Part shown: in pieces, positions 1 through 5,482 of the stretch
How positions within the stretch are numbered: the first letter of the stretch is position 1
Layout: each line of letters begins with the position of its first letter
Source of the DNA: an uncultured Collinsella sp.
Lineage (GTDB): Bacteria > Actinomycetota > Coriobacteriia > Coriobacteriales > Coriobacteriaceae
Length of the DNA stretch: 14,682 nucleotides
Assembly: GCA_900549245.1 (NCBI GenBank)
Contig: URNQ01000022.1
Coordinates: 1-14,682 of the forward strand
Direction of reading: 5' to 3'
Translations under genes and position numbers: made by a program
The notes under the pieces: generated by a model
Told to the model about the DNA's origin: nothing
The model's input: only the letters and a program-made list of their open reading frames with translations
Database searches by the model: none

Positions 1-724
1 CGCCCTTCGGCTCTGGTTCAGGTTCCATGGCGGCTTTCAGCTCGGCAATGCGCGCGGCCTCTTCTGCCGCCTTGCGGGCCGCTGTGAGCGCTGCGCCCAG
101 GTCGAGGGTCGCGAACAGCTCGCGCTCGGCCTCGGCATAGAAAGGCTCGCCCTCGAACTGTGACTTAAGCGTTTCCCAGTCGCCCGCCAGCTTGGAGACC
201 TTCGCCTCAAGCGCCTCGCAAGCCTTGATCTCGCCGAAGGTCTTGTTGAGCCACTGCGGCTCGTGGAAGCGCTCATAGGGCACGACGGGGGCCAGAAGCC
301 CGGCGAATTCCTCGTAGTGCTCCTGCAACTTGGCGTAAGCGCGGGCCTTGCGCTCTTCCTCGGCCTGGTCGAGCTGCGCCTTGATGTTGTCGGCGGCTTC
401 GTCGATGATGGCCGTGATCTGCTTGCAGCGCTTCTCGAAGGCGTCGAGCGGCTTGCTGTACTCGCGCTTCACGGCCTTGCGGCGCTCGTCGATCTCCTTC
501 TTGAGGCCGTTGAGGTAGCTGCGGTCGTGCTTGGCCTCTGCGATGTTCTCCTTCTTGGTGAGGTCGTAGGTCGCGCCATCGTAGGCCTCGACGGTCTTGC
601 GCACGTGGGCTTCGAGCGCGTCGAAGTTCGCCTCGATGACGGACGGCTTGTAGGCCACGGTCAGGCTCGATGCGTCCTGCTCCTCGATGACCTCGGCCAC
701 AACGTTCTCGGCTTCGCTACTCAT
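1..724 (-). CDS. DUF1351 phage protein, 3' end outside the window
   Basis: This frame stays open from an ATG at 722-724 to the window edge and gives at least 241 residues. The start overlaps the stop of the upstream gene by eight bases (ATGAGTAG), which indicates translational coupling. The product is charged and mostly helical. An N-terminal segment reads VAYKPSVIEANFDALEAHV, a middle segment has the KKEIDERRKAVKREYSKPLD pattern (about residues 77-96), and a long Lys/Glu/Ala-rich coiled-coil-like stretch follows. This layout matches the DUF1351 family, found in early recombination modules of temperate phages of Gram-positive bacteria, often near RecT/Erf or nuclease genes. Its biochemical role is not established; help with single-strand annealing recombination is a guess from context. 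The family call rests on recognition of the pattern, not on a search. Confidence 0.72.
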   Translation of the reverse strand, partial: MSSEAENVVAEVIEEQDASSLTVAYKPSVIEANFDALEAHVRKTVEAYDGATYDLTKKENIAEAKHDRSYLNGLKKEIDERRKAVKREYSKPLDAFEKRCKQITAIIDEAADNIKAQLDQAEEERKARAYAKLQEHYEEFAGLLAPVVPYERFHEPQWLNKTFGEIKACEALEAKVSKLAGDWETLKSQFEGEPFYAEAERELFATLDLGAALTAARKAAEEAARIAELKAAMEPEPEPKG

Positions 725-935
725 CCCAGACCTCCCCGGTCTCGTCGTCGAACTCGATGGTCTTCTGCTCGCTCTCCACGGTCAGGATCACGTAGCCGCC
801 CGTCTTCTTCATCAGGGGGAAGGCGTTCTCGCTGTCCATTCGGACGGAGAACTGCAAGACCGCCTCGTCGCCCTTGATGGTCGATTGCTTGAACAGGGCG
901 TGTGCGCTTACCGGTTGCGTTGTGATCAGCGCCAC
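717..935 (-). CDS. Small phage protein of unknown function (72 aa, GTG start)
   Basis: I do not recognise this protein. It is 72 residues and acidic at its C terminus (EFDDETGEVWDE), with predicted beta strands around VLQFSVRMD and GYVILTVESEQKTIEF, so a small beta-rich fold is plausible. The start is GTG at 933-935. It is supported by an AAGGAGG Shine-Dalgarno sequence that lies inside the last codons of the upstream gene, seven bases before the GTG. The stop overlaps the start of the DUF1351 gene by eight bases. The tight packing on both sides makes it very likely a real gene of the leftward early operon, co-expressed with the DUF1351 protein. No catalytic motif is visible. Confidence 0.7.
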   Translation of the reverse strand: MALITTQPVSAHALFKQSTIKGDEAVLQFSVRMDSENAFPLMKKTGGYVILTVESEQKTIEFDDETGEVWDE

Positions 936-937
936 GG

Positions 938-1273
938 CTAGTCCTCCTTCTTCACGCCGAAGATGATGCTCATGACGTGCTTGGCGGCCTGCTCGGCCTC
1001 TTTGCGGCGCGCCTGCTCCACAAGCTCCCGGTTGGTGTTCTCGTTGACGACCTGGTAGCCCTTGGCGCGCACGTCCTCGGGGTAGCTTTCAAGCGCGGCC
1101 TCGGCCAGGGCGATCATGGCCCACCAAGCGCCCGTGTCCTTCTCGTCAGCCTCGGCCTCGCCGCCCGCCACCATGAGGGCGTTCACGGCGATACAGCTGG
1201 TGAGGTCGATAAGCGTCTCGATGCTGTCGGTGCGGCTCATGCCGTCGTTCACGTTGTTCTCGAAGTGCTTCAT
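938..1273 (-). CDS. Phage protein of unknown function (111 aa)
   Basis: I do not recognise this 111-residue protein. It is predicted mostly helical, with a hydrophobic helix around IDLTSCIAVNALMVAGG (residues 22-38), an amphipathic segment around WWAMIALAEAALESYPEDV and a basic/acidic helix RELVEQARRKEAEQAAKHV near the end. The ATG overlaps the stop of the rusA-like gene as ATGA. A GAAGGAGAAG Shine-Dalgarno sequence sits about six bases upstream, inside the resolvase gene. Downstream, its last codons supply the ribosome binding site of the next gene. Position in the early operon suggests a role in phage DNA metabolism or host takeover, but the sequence does not show which. Confidence 0.75.
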   Translation of the reverse strand: MKHFENNVNDGMSRTDSIETLIDLTSCIAVNALMVAGGEAEADEKDTGAWWAMIALAEAALESYPEDVRAKGYQVVNENTNRELVEQARRKEAEQAAKHVMSIIFGVKKED

Positions 1274-1731
1274 TTCTTCTCCTTCACGTACTCCTCGACG
1301 AAGTACTCGATGTAGATGCTGATAAACGGTTGCATCCCGTGGCAGGGCCTCGGGCGCTTGTCCACGGTGCAGGTGATCACCTGCTGGTCGTCCTTGAATG
1401 CGAGGCCGTTGAGCGAGTCGCAGACGAGCTTGCCCACGTTGTCCCAGTCGGGCTTTCCCATGTCAGAGCGCCCTTCCCAATACTTGGGGTTGCTCTTAGC
1501 GAGCGGTCGGTAGGTGGATATGCGCATCCTCACGGGGCCGTCGTGCCCGGCGAAGGTCTCGCCGTATTCGGCCCGCCACGCGTCGCGCACCTCCTTCTCG
1601 GCCTTCAAGGTCTTGGTGGGGGTGTAGGTGCGGCGGTTGCGGTAATCGGTGCGGGGGCGCTGCTTGCCCACGACCTCGCGAACCGGAACCACGACCCACG
1701 CCGTCGCTGCCAGCGTTTGAACCCAGCTCAT
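1270..1731 (-). CDS. rusA: RusA-family Holliday junction resolvase
   Basis: RusA-type resolvases are small dimeric, metal-dependent nucleases that cut four-way DNA junctions. Phages use them to resolve recombination and replication intermediates. This 153-residue product has the family landmarks: a basic GKQRPR segment near residues 22-27, a KPDWDN motif at 93-98 whose two Asp (95 and 97) match the conserved metal-binding pair, and a downstream LAFKDDQQ motif with Asp114-Asp115 that supplies the third acidic ligand. The length is close to the roughly 120-150 typical of the family. I chose the ATG at 1729-1731 because it overlaps the previous stop as ATGA and gives a family-like N terminus; the frame extends further upstream, but that part only shadows the preceding gene. 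The Shine-Dalgarno is weak, so translation is probably coupled. Confidence 0.88.
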   Translation of the reverse strand: MSWVQTLAATAWVVVPVREVVGKQRPRTDYRNRRTYTPTKTLKAEKEVRDAWRAEYGETFAGHDGPVRMRISTYRPLAKSNPKYWEGRSDMGKPDWDNVGKLVCDSLNGLAFKDDQQVITCTVDKRPRPCHGMQPFISIYIEYFVEEYVKEKK

Positions 1732-2063
1732 TCGCTGAAACCGTCCGACTGGCTGCGGTGCTTGTTGAAAGCGCCCTTCAGCTGCGGGTAGCGGGCCTCC
1801 ATGATACGGGCCAGGCTCGGGGCGATGCCGTTCTTGCAGGCCACGTGCAGCTCGTTGCGCACCATGTTCACCAGGTAGTTGACCGACACGTAGCCCTTGC
1901 GGTTGAGCCTCACGGCGTTCTCGACCATGAAGTTCCAGGCGCCGGGGTTGTTCTCGATCCACTTGCGGGCCTCTTGGAAGTCCTGCTCGCCTGCGAAGCC
2001 GAGGCCGAATATCTCAAGCTGGTTGCTCTGCGGCTTGGGGCTGTAGCGCTCGTCGTTACGCAT
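1728..2063 (-). CDS. Conserved-looking phage protein of unknown function (111 aa)
   Basis: This 111-residue protein has a compact helical core with the pattern FQEARKWIENNPGAWNFM, then a segment with alternating basic residues (LNRKGYVSVNYLVNMVRNEL) and a C-terminal PQLKGAFNKHRSQSD tail. I recall similar proteins next to resolvase and replication genes in temperate phages but cannot name a domain. The spacing of aromatic and basic residues would suit a winged-helix-like nucleic-acid binder; that is inference. I prefer ATG 2061-2063 over a GTG nine bases upstream: the ATG overlaps the stop of the preceding gene by eight bases (ATGCGTAA), the same arrangement used elsewhere in this operon, and a GGCGGG sequence is suitably placed. 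The gene ends in an ATGA overlap with rusA. Confidence 0.75.
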   Translation of the reverse strand: MRNDERYSPKPQSNQLEIFGLGFAGEQDFQEARKWIENNPGAWNFMVENAVRLNRKGYVSVNYLVNMVRNELHVACKNGIAPSLARIMEARYPQLKGAFNKHRSQSDGFSE

Positions 2064-2346
2064 GGACGACACCCGCCGTGGTCTCGTAGGCCTGCTGGGC
2101 GGTTGCCACCGCGCCGTCCATCGTGGGGATGATCCACGCCCACAGGACGATGAGGAAGATGAGCGTGGCGGCTAGGAAGCCGACCAAAACGCCAGCCTTG
2201 AACTGGGAGGCGTCCTGCATCTCCTTCGCGGTGGGGCGCTGCTTGCGTTCGAATGGTATGATGGTCGAAGCATCGTTCTCGATGCGGTTCATGCGGGCGC
2301 TCGGAGTGTGGTAGCTGGGGGCGCTCGCTTTCTTTTTGCTTTGCAT
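2056..2346 (-). CDS. Small single-pass membrane protein of the phage early operon (96 aa)
   Basis: The product has a basic, Ser/Thr/Pro-rich cytoplasmic-type N-terminal half (MQSKKKASAPSYHTPSARMN, then ERKQRPTAKEMQ), one strong transmembrane helix at about residues 51-73 (GVLVGFLAATLIFLIVLWAW) and a short Ala/Thr-rich tail. By the positive-inside rule the N terminus should be in the cytosol. There is no cleavable signal peptide. The ATG at 2344-2346 follows a GGAG Shine-Dalgarno sequence by seven bases; the frame is open further upstream but only as a shadow of the neighbour. Its function is unknown. Small membrane proteins in early or lysogeny regions of temperate phages sometimes act in superinfection exclusion, which is only one possibility here. 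It overlaps the next gene by eight bases. Confidence 0.75.
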   Translation of the reverse strand: MQSKKKASAPSYHTPSARMNRIENDASTIIPFERKQRPTAKEMQDASQFKAGVLVGFLAATLIFLIVLWAWIIPTMDGAVATAQQAYETTAGVVHA

Positions 2347-2402
2347 TTCGTGCTCCTTTCTGATGTTTCCGCTGGTCATAGCACGTGTGGCTTTTGGTGT
2401 GC

Positions 2403-2756
2403 CTATTTCTGCTTTTTCTTGGCGCGGCTCTTTGCGCTGTAGTAGCGCTGTCGCTCCTGGTTGTTCCTCTTCTCCCTGATCGCCTCCTCTCGCATGGCGT
2501 TGGCCTGCTCGGCTAGGTCGGACATGTGAAGTTCCTTCGTGCACTCGATGCACCAGCCGTTGATTCGGTTCAGGGGGCGGAACGTCCATCTGCCGCAGTT
2601 GGGGCACTGGCTGCGCTTGCGGAGCGAGAGTCCGCAGCGTTGCGCTTGCCACTTAACAGAGTCTTCCGAACGTCCCAGCGCCTTGGCTATCGCCTTAGCG
2701 CCTTCGCCCGCGTGCTCTTCGAGGTACATGAGTTCATGTGTCGACCACTGCCTCAT
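2403..2756 (-). CDS. HTH plus zinc-ribbon DNA-binding phage protein (117 aa)
   Basis: The N-terminal part (residues about 4-47) reads like a SANT/homeodomain-like helix-turn-helix: WSTHELMYLEEHAGEG, then IAKALGRSEDSVKWQAQR and GLSLRKR. The second part is a Cys4 zinc ribbon with CPNC at 51-54 and CIEC at 69-72. The C-terminal 45 residues are a highly charged helix ending in a Lys-rich tail. This combination suggests a DNA-binding protein, perhaps a phage regulator or a partner of the replication proteins; the exact role is not visible. The chosen ATG overlaps the stop of the upstream small gene (TAATG). An in-frame ATG further upstream would add 12 residues inside that gene and is less likely. 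A 56-bp gap follows before the membrane-protein gene. Confidence 0.78.
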   Translation of the reverse strand: MRQWSTHELMYLEEHAGEGAKAIAKALGRSEDSVKWQAQRCGLSLRKRSQCPNCGRWTFRPLNRINGWCIECTKELHMSDLAEQANAMREEAIREKRNNQERQRYYSAKSRAKKKQK

Positions 2757-2896
2757 TACGCCTGCTTCTCGCCTTTCTGCTCGCGCTCCCAATCTCTGTA
2801 GGCCTTGGTGAGCGTCGTTACCATTTGATCCAACCTGGTTTCGCGAAGCGTTTCGCGCTTTGCTTCGGCGCTAGGGCGCGAGTCGGCAGACTTCAT
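2756..2896 (-). CDS. Very small phage protein of unknown function (46 aa)
   Basis: The frame opens with ATG at 2894-2896, preceded by a GAGGTGA Shine-Dalgarno-like sequence, and ends with TAA at 2756-2758, which overlaps the next ATG. The 46-residue product is charged and probably one or two helices (EAKRETLRETRLDQM and TKAYRDWEREQKGEK). It overlaps the 3' end of the cro-like gene by 26 bases in another frame. Good packing at both ends, a suitable ribosome binding site and the coupled TAATG junction support it as a real gene despite its size. No function can be assigned. Confidence 0.55.
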   Translation of the reverse strand: MKSADSRPSAEAKRETLRETRLDQMVTTLTKAYRDWEREQKGEKQA

Positions 2897-3074
2897 CGCT
2901 CGTCACCTCGATTGCATTCGCGAGCTTTCGTGCTTCCGTAATCGTTATGTCGCTCTCGCCGTTAACCTTCTTGTTGAAGGTCACGAGGGAACAACCGATT
3001 GCGTCGGCTACGCTCTGCTTCGTGATGTGCAGCTCGGCAATGCGAGCAGCAACGAGACCTTGCAGGCTGTTCAT
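2871..3074 (-). CDS. Cro-like XRE-family regulator, first gene of the early operon (67 aa)
   Basis: The 67-residue protein is a minimal helix-turn-helix domain of the XRE/Cro type: RIAELHITKQSVADAIGCS corresponds to helices 1-2, SLVTFNKKVNGES to the recognition helix and following turn, and ITEARKLANAIEVTSDEV to helices 4-5. There is no dimerisation or peptidase domain. The ATG at 3072-3074 follows GGGAGG by about five bases; an upstream in-frame start would lie inside the operator region and is rejected. It is the first gene of the leftward operon and faces the XRE repressor gene at 3215, the classic cro/cI arrangement. It probably binds the operators at 3090-3178 and lowers repressor expression; the direction of its effect is inferred from position. 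Confidence 0.82.
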   Translation of the reverse strand: MNSLQGLVAARIAELHITKQSVADAIGCSLVTFNKKVNGESDITITEARKLANAIEVTSDEVCRLAP

Positions 3075-3089
3075 CGATCCTCCCTTCTT

Positions 3090-3105
3090 CCTAATGCCCA
3101 TTAGG
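3090..3105. promoter_or_regulatory. Operator O1, perfect palindrome
   Basis: CCTAATG and CATTAGG flank a central CC, giving a perfect 7-2-7 palindrome. It lies a few bases downstream of the predicted leftward transcription start and just before the Shine-Dalgarno sequence of the cro-like gene. Bound protein there would block early transcription by a roadblock. Confidence 0.8.
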
Positions 3106-3115
3106 TACGAGCAAA

Positions 3116-3144
3116 ACAATATCCTAATGAGCATTAGGAATCAA
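3116..3144 (-). promoter_or_regulatory. Leftward early promoter (PR-like) for the cro operon
   Basis: On the minus strand TTGATT (3139-3144) and TATTGT (3116-3121) are separated by exactly 17 bases. The spacer coincides with operator O2, so repressor binding would occlude RNA polymerase. The predicted start near 3109 gives a short leader to the ATG at 3074. Confidence 0.65.
3122..3139. promoter_or_regulatory. Operator O2, perfect 18-bp palindrome
   Basis: TCCTAATGAGCATTAGGA is a perfect 8-2-8 palindrome. It fills the spacer between the -35 and -10 hexamers of the leftward promoter. Its centre is 33 bp from O1, about three helical turns, so dimers on both sites would lie on roughly the same face. 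Confidence 0.85.
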
Positions 3145-3151
3145 TAGCATA

Positions 3152-3179
3152 TTGAGTTTTTCCTAATTTCTGTTAGGAT
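3152..3179 (+). promoter_or_regulatory. Rightward lysogeny promoter (PRM-like) for the repressor operon
   Basis: TTGAGT (3152-3157) and TAGGAT (3174-3179) are 16 bases apart, with operator O3 overlapping the spacer and the -10 element. The predicted start is near 3186, upstream of the GAGAGGGG Shine-Dalgarno sequence of the XRE repressor. The hexamers are moderate matches, as expected for a regulated promoter. Confidence 0.5.
3161..3178. promoter_or_regulatory. Operator O3, imperfect palindrome
   Basis: TCCTAATTTCTGTTAGGA keeps the outer TCCTAA/TTAGGA arms of O2 but differs in the centre. Its centre is 39 bp from that of O2. As the least perfect site and the one over the rightward promoter, it would suit negative autoregulation of the repressor or binding by the Cro-like protein. 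Confidence 0.75.
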
Positions 3180-3214
3180 TTACTCGAATAGTCTTTAGGT
3201 GAGAGGGGCTAAAG

Positions 3215-3439
3215 ATGCAGCTATCACGCGCATTGAACGACTACCTCGACGAGCTTGGCATGAAGCAAGCGGATGTGTGCAGGGCGTCCGGTATGTCAGA
3301 CGCTCACGTGTCGCAGATTTTCAGCGGCAAGATCAAAGACCCAAAAGCGAGCATCGTATACAAAATTGCACACGCTATGGGCATATCGGTTGACGCTCTA
3401 CTCGATAGGGCGGAGTCGTACGAGGATGAAAGGGAGTAG
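3215..3439 (+). CDS. XRE-family prophage repressor, minimal (74 aa)
   Basis: This is a single helix-turn-helix domain of the XRE family: ALNDYLDELGMKQADVCRAS covers helices 1-2, MSDAHVSQIFSGK (28-39) the recognition helix and turn, and SIVYKIAHAMGISVDALLD the closing helices, followed by an acidic tail. It has no LexA-like peptidase domain, so SOS induction by RecA-stimulated self-cleavage is not expected; induction would need another route. The ATG at 3215 follows a GAGAGGGG ribosome binding site by about six bases. It is divergent to the cro-like gene across three palindromic operators and is the first gene of the operon that also holds the recombinase. It is most likely the CI-equivalent that keeps the leftward promoter shut. 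Confidence 0.8.
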   Translation: MQLSRALNDYLDELGMKQADVCRASGMSDAHVSQIFSGKIKDPKASIVYKIAHAMGISVDALLDRAESYEDERE

Positions 3440-3442
3440 CGC

Positions 3443-3724
3443 ATGGGAATGTTCAACAAGAGCGCCGCAAAGAAAATGGCAAGCGACGCTGACGAGTTCA
3501 TCGTAAGCGACGGGAAAGTGCACGCCCTCGTGTTCCAGGTCGCGGGCAAGGCCATGTATTCGACCGCCACGCAGCTTGAGGACAAGGTTACCGAGCGTAT
3601 CGACGGAACGTTGTCGCGCATCCAGGACAAAGGTTGCCAGATCGTCGACATCAAGATGGCGACTAGCGCAAACACGCGCGACAGCGACATGATGCTGTAC
3701 TCGTTTACCGTTCTATATAGATAG
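3443..3724 (+). CDS. Lysogeny-module protein of unknown function (93 aa)
   Basis: I do not recognise this protein. It is 93 residues, starting at an ATG (3443-3445) six bases after AAAGGGAG, with only three bases between the repressor stop and its start, so the two are co-translated. The N-terminal third is polar (MGMFNKSAAKKMASDADEFI). The middle predicts a strand-rich segment (KVHALVFQVAGKAMYS) and a helix (DKVTERIDGTLSRIQDKG), and the end has strands QIVDIKMA and MLYSFTVLYR. An alpha/beta sandwich is plausible. It has no membrane segment and no obvious catalytic motif. Its place between repressor and integrase suggests a role in maintaining lysogeny, controlling induction or host defence, none of which can be shown from sequence. 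Confidence 0.75.
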   Translation: MGMFNKSAAKKMASDADEFIVSDGKVHALVFQVAGKAMYSTATQLEDKVTERIDGTLSRIQDKGCQIVDIKMATSANTRDSDMMLYSFTVLYR

Positions 3725-3737
3725 GAGGATGGCGCGC

Positions 3738-3959
3738 ATGGGAGCGACGAATACCGAGCAGGCCAAAGCGGAGATGGCCGACATCGTGTACAAGAGCATG
3801 CTCGAAGCGCTCGCCGACTACGAGAAAGCCAAGGCCTCGGAACATGCCGGCAAGGCTCCGTGCGTTCACGGCGACCTATGCCGCCAGTACATCAGGGAGG
3901 GTCGCGGGATACTGCGGGCGAGCTGCCCGCGATGCGAGTTCTACGCGCCGAAAGAATAA
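3738..3959 (+). CDS. Small zinc-site protein of the lysogeny module (73 aa)
   Basis: The first half is a helix (AEMADIVYKSMLEALADYEKA). The second half carries four cysteines in the order C42-x5-C48-x14-C63-x2-C66, with a His at 44, a pattern that could hold one structural zinc. An ATG at 3729 directly abuts the AGGAGG sequence and cannot be used, so I place the start at ATG 3738, nine bases after AGGAGG. It lies 13 bases after the preceding stop and is followed by an imperfect inverted repeat before the recombinase gene. Function is unknown: a small nucleic-acid or protein-binding partner of the repressor or recombinase, including a directionality factor, is possible but unsupported beyond its position. 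Confidence 0.7.
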   Translation: MGATNTEQAKAEMADIVYKSMLEALADYEKAKASEHAGKAPCVHGDLCRQYIREGRGILRASCPRCEFYAPKE

Positions 3960-3962
3960 AGA

Positions 3963-4004
3963 AGCCCCACGGGGTCGAAGCGTTGCAGCGCTGCCCGTGA
4001 GGCT
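3963..4004. other. Imperfect inverted repeat upstream of the recombinase gene
   Basis: AGCCCCACGGG (3963-3973) pairs with CCCGTGAGGCT (3994-4004) at 10 of 11 positions, and a second small palindrome, GCAGCGCTGC, lies in the loop. There is no T-run on the plus strand. On the minus strand the stem is followed by a T-rich stretch (TTCTTTATTCTTT), so it could stop antisense transcription or fold in the recombinase leader. Confidence 0.4.
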
Positions 4005-4042
4005 CACTCATAAACCTCTACAGAAGGAGGCCGTTTCTTATT

Positions 4043-5482
4043 ATGCCAAAAACAGCGGTGATATACGCCCGCTTTTCATGCAACAAGCAGCGCGAGGCCT
4101 CGATAGACGACCAGCTGCGCGTGTGCCGCGACTGGTGCAAACGCGAGGGCTACGCCATCGCCGCCGAGTACTGCGACTACGCCATATCGGGCCGCACCGA
4201 CGACCGTCCCGAGTTCCAGCGCATGATAGCCAACGCGGGCGAATCCGACATAGTGCTTGTGTACATGATGGATCGCTTCTCCCGTGGGGAGTACGACGCG
4301 CCCATATACAAGCGCGAGCTTGCCAAGAAGGGCGTGAAGCTCGTGTCGGCGCTTGAGGCCATACCCGACTCGCCCGAGGGCATCATCTACGAGAAGCTGC
4401 TGGAAGGCCTTGCCGCCTGCGAGTCGAAGAAGACCGCCATACGCACCAAGCGCGGAATGGAGGGTAACGCGCTCCGTTGCAAGACCAACGGCGTGCGCGT
4501 GTTCGGCTACCGCAAGTCGGAGGACGACGAGTACGAGATAGACGAGCATGACGCCGCGTTCGTGCGCGAGGCCTTCAAGCGGCGCGTCAACCGCGAGACC
4601 GTGAACTCGATAGCTCGGGACTTCGCCCAGCGAGGCGTGAAGACCTCCAACGGCAACCCGTGCGGCTACTCGATGGTTTACCAGATGCTCCACAACAGGC
4701 GCTACACGGGGCGCTACGAGTGGGGCGGCATAGTCAAGGAGGGCGGAATGCCCGCGATCATAGACGAGGTGACTTTCATGGACGCTCAGCAGGTGCAGGG
4801 AACCAAGAAGCGCTCTTCGGAGGACTGGGGCGATTTCGCCTTGGCGGGTAAGGCCATATGCGCCGGCTGCGGGCGAAACCTTCAGGGCGTGAGCGGGCGC
4901 GGGCGGCACAACGTCAAATACGAGTACTACAGCTGCGTTGACGGCTGCATGAGAAACGTTCGCCGAGAGGAGCTTGAGGGCGCTATCGTCGGTGCCCTGC
5001 GCGAGCTGCTTTCCGACCGCGAGGAGGCCTTGAGGATAGCCCGCATGGTCGCCGACAGGGCAGACGGGGCGGAGATTGCCACAAGGCGAAAACAGGCGGC
5101 GGAATCCCTTTCAGCTGCGGAGCGCGGGCTGAAGAACATCCTGAACGCCATCGAGCAGGGAATCATAGCGCCGGGCGTGAAGGAGCGCATAGCCGAGCTT
5201 GAGCAGCAGAAGGCTCGCGCCAACTACGACCTGCAGGCCATCCAGGAGCAGAAGATAGACCCGGAGCGCTTCGCGGACTTCCTGCAGTGCGGCGCGAAGC
5301 TCGATGACGCAACGCTATTGAAGGCGTTCGTATGGCAGGTGAGCGTATCCGACGAAGACGTGCTCGTGACACTGAACTACGACACGGAAAGCAACGAACC
5401 CGCCAGACTTGACATCCAGCGGGTTCGAGGAAAATTGGAATGGTGCCCCCAGCGGGATTCGAACCCGCGATATCCACCTTGA
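4043..5482 (+). CDS. int: Serine recombinase (large serine integrase type)
   Basis: The 479-residue protein is a site-specific recombinase that would integrate and excise the element through a serine-DNA intermediate. The resolvase-type catalytic domain covers about residues 1-150: YARFS supplies Arg10 and the nucleophile Ser12, and MMDRFSRG supplies further active-site arginines (78 and 81). A recombinase domain follows (about 150-260; FGYRK, LHNRRYTGRYEW). Then comes a zinc ribbon with CAGC (273-276) and Cys298/Cys302, and a long coiled coil (about 345-405). AGAAGGAGG lies 12 bases before the ATG. The gene ends inside the tRNA-Glu gene on the opposite strand, so its last 13 or so codons are read from antisense tRNA sequence. 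That fixes the recombination site next to, or within, its own 3' end. At 479 residues it is at the short end for large serine integrases. Confidence 0.92.
   Translation: MPKTAVIYARFSCNKQREASIDDQLRVCRDWCKREGYAIAAEYCDYAISGRTDDRPEFQRMIANAGESDIVLVYMMDRFSRGEYDAPIYKRELAKKGVKLVSALEAIPDSPEGIIYEKLLEGLAACESKKTAIRTKRGMEGNALRCKTNGVRVFGYRKSEDDEYEIDEHDAAFVREAFKRRVNRETVNSIARDFAQRGVKTSNGNPCGYSMVYQMLHNRRYTGRYEWGGIVKEGGMPAIIDEVTFMDAQQVQGTKKRSSEDWGDFALAGKAICAGCGRNLQGVSGRGRHNVKYEYYSCVDGCMRNVRREELEGAIVGALRELLSDREEALRIARMVADRADGAEIATRRKQAAESLSAAERGLKNILNAIEQGIIAPGVKERIAELEQQKARANYDLQAIQEQKIDPERFADFLQCGAKLDDATLLKAFVWQVSVSDEDVLVTLNYDTESNEPARLDIQRVRGKLEWCPQRDSNPRYPP
5416..5482. other. Probable attachment site (prophage/chromosome junction) at the tRNA-Glu 3' end
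   Basis: The element lies on the 3' side of an intact tRNA-Glu gene, and the recombinase stop codon falls within the tRNA. Integration at the tRNA 3' part would keep the tRNA complete and leave a duplicate of its 3' segment at the far end of the element, outside this window. An imperfect direct repeat, CCAGCGGG(A)TTCGA, occurs at 5416-5428 and 5449-5462. The exact crossover cannot be placed from one junction. Confidence 0.6.

Noticed and set aside
263..877. 204-residue plus-strand frame over the DUF1351 gene
   Set aside because: Its Leu/Val/Arg-rich composition is that of an antisense shadow. The minus strand holds a coherent, coupled protein in the same place.
4076..4909. 277-residue minus-strand frame inside the recombinase gene
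   Set aside because: Antisense shadow rich in Ala, Val, Leu and His; the recombinase catalytic and zinc motifs are on the plus strand.
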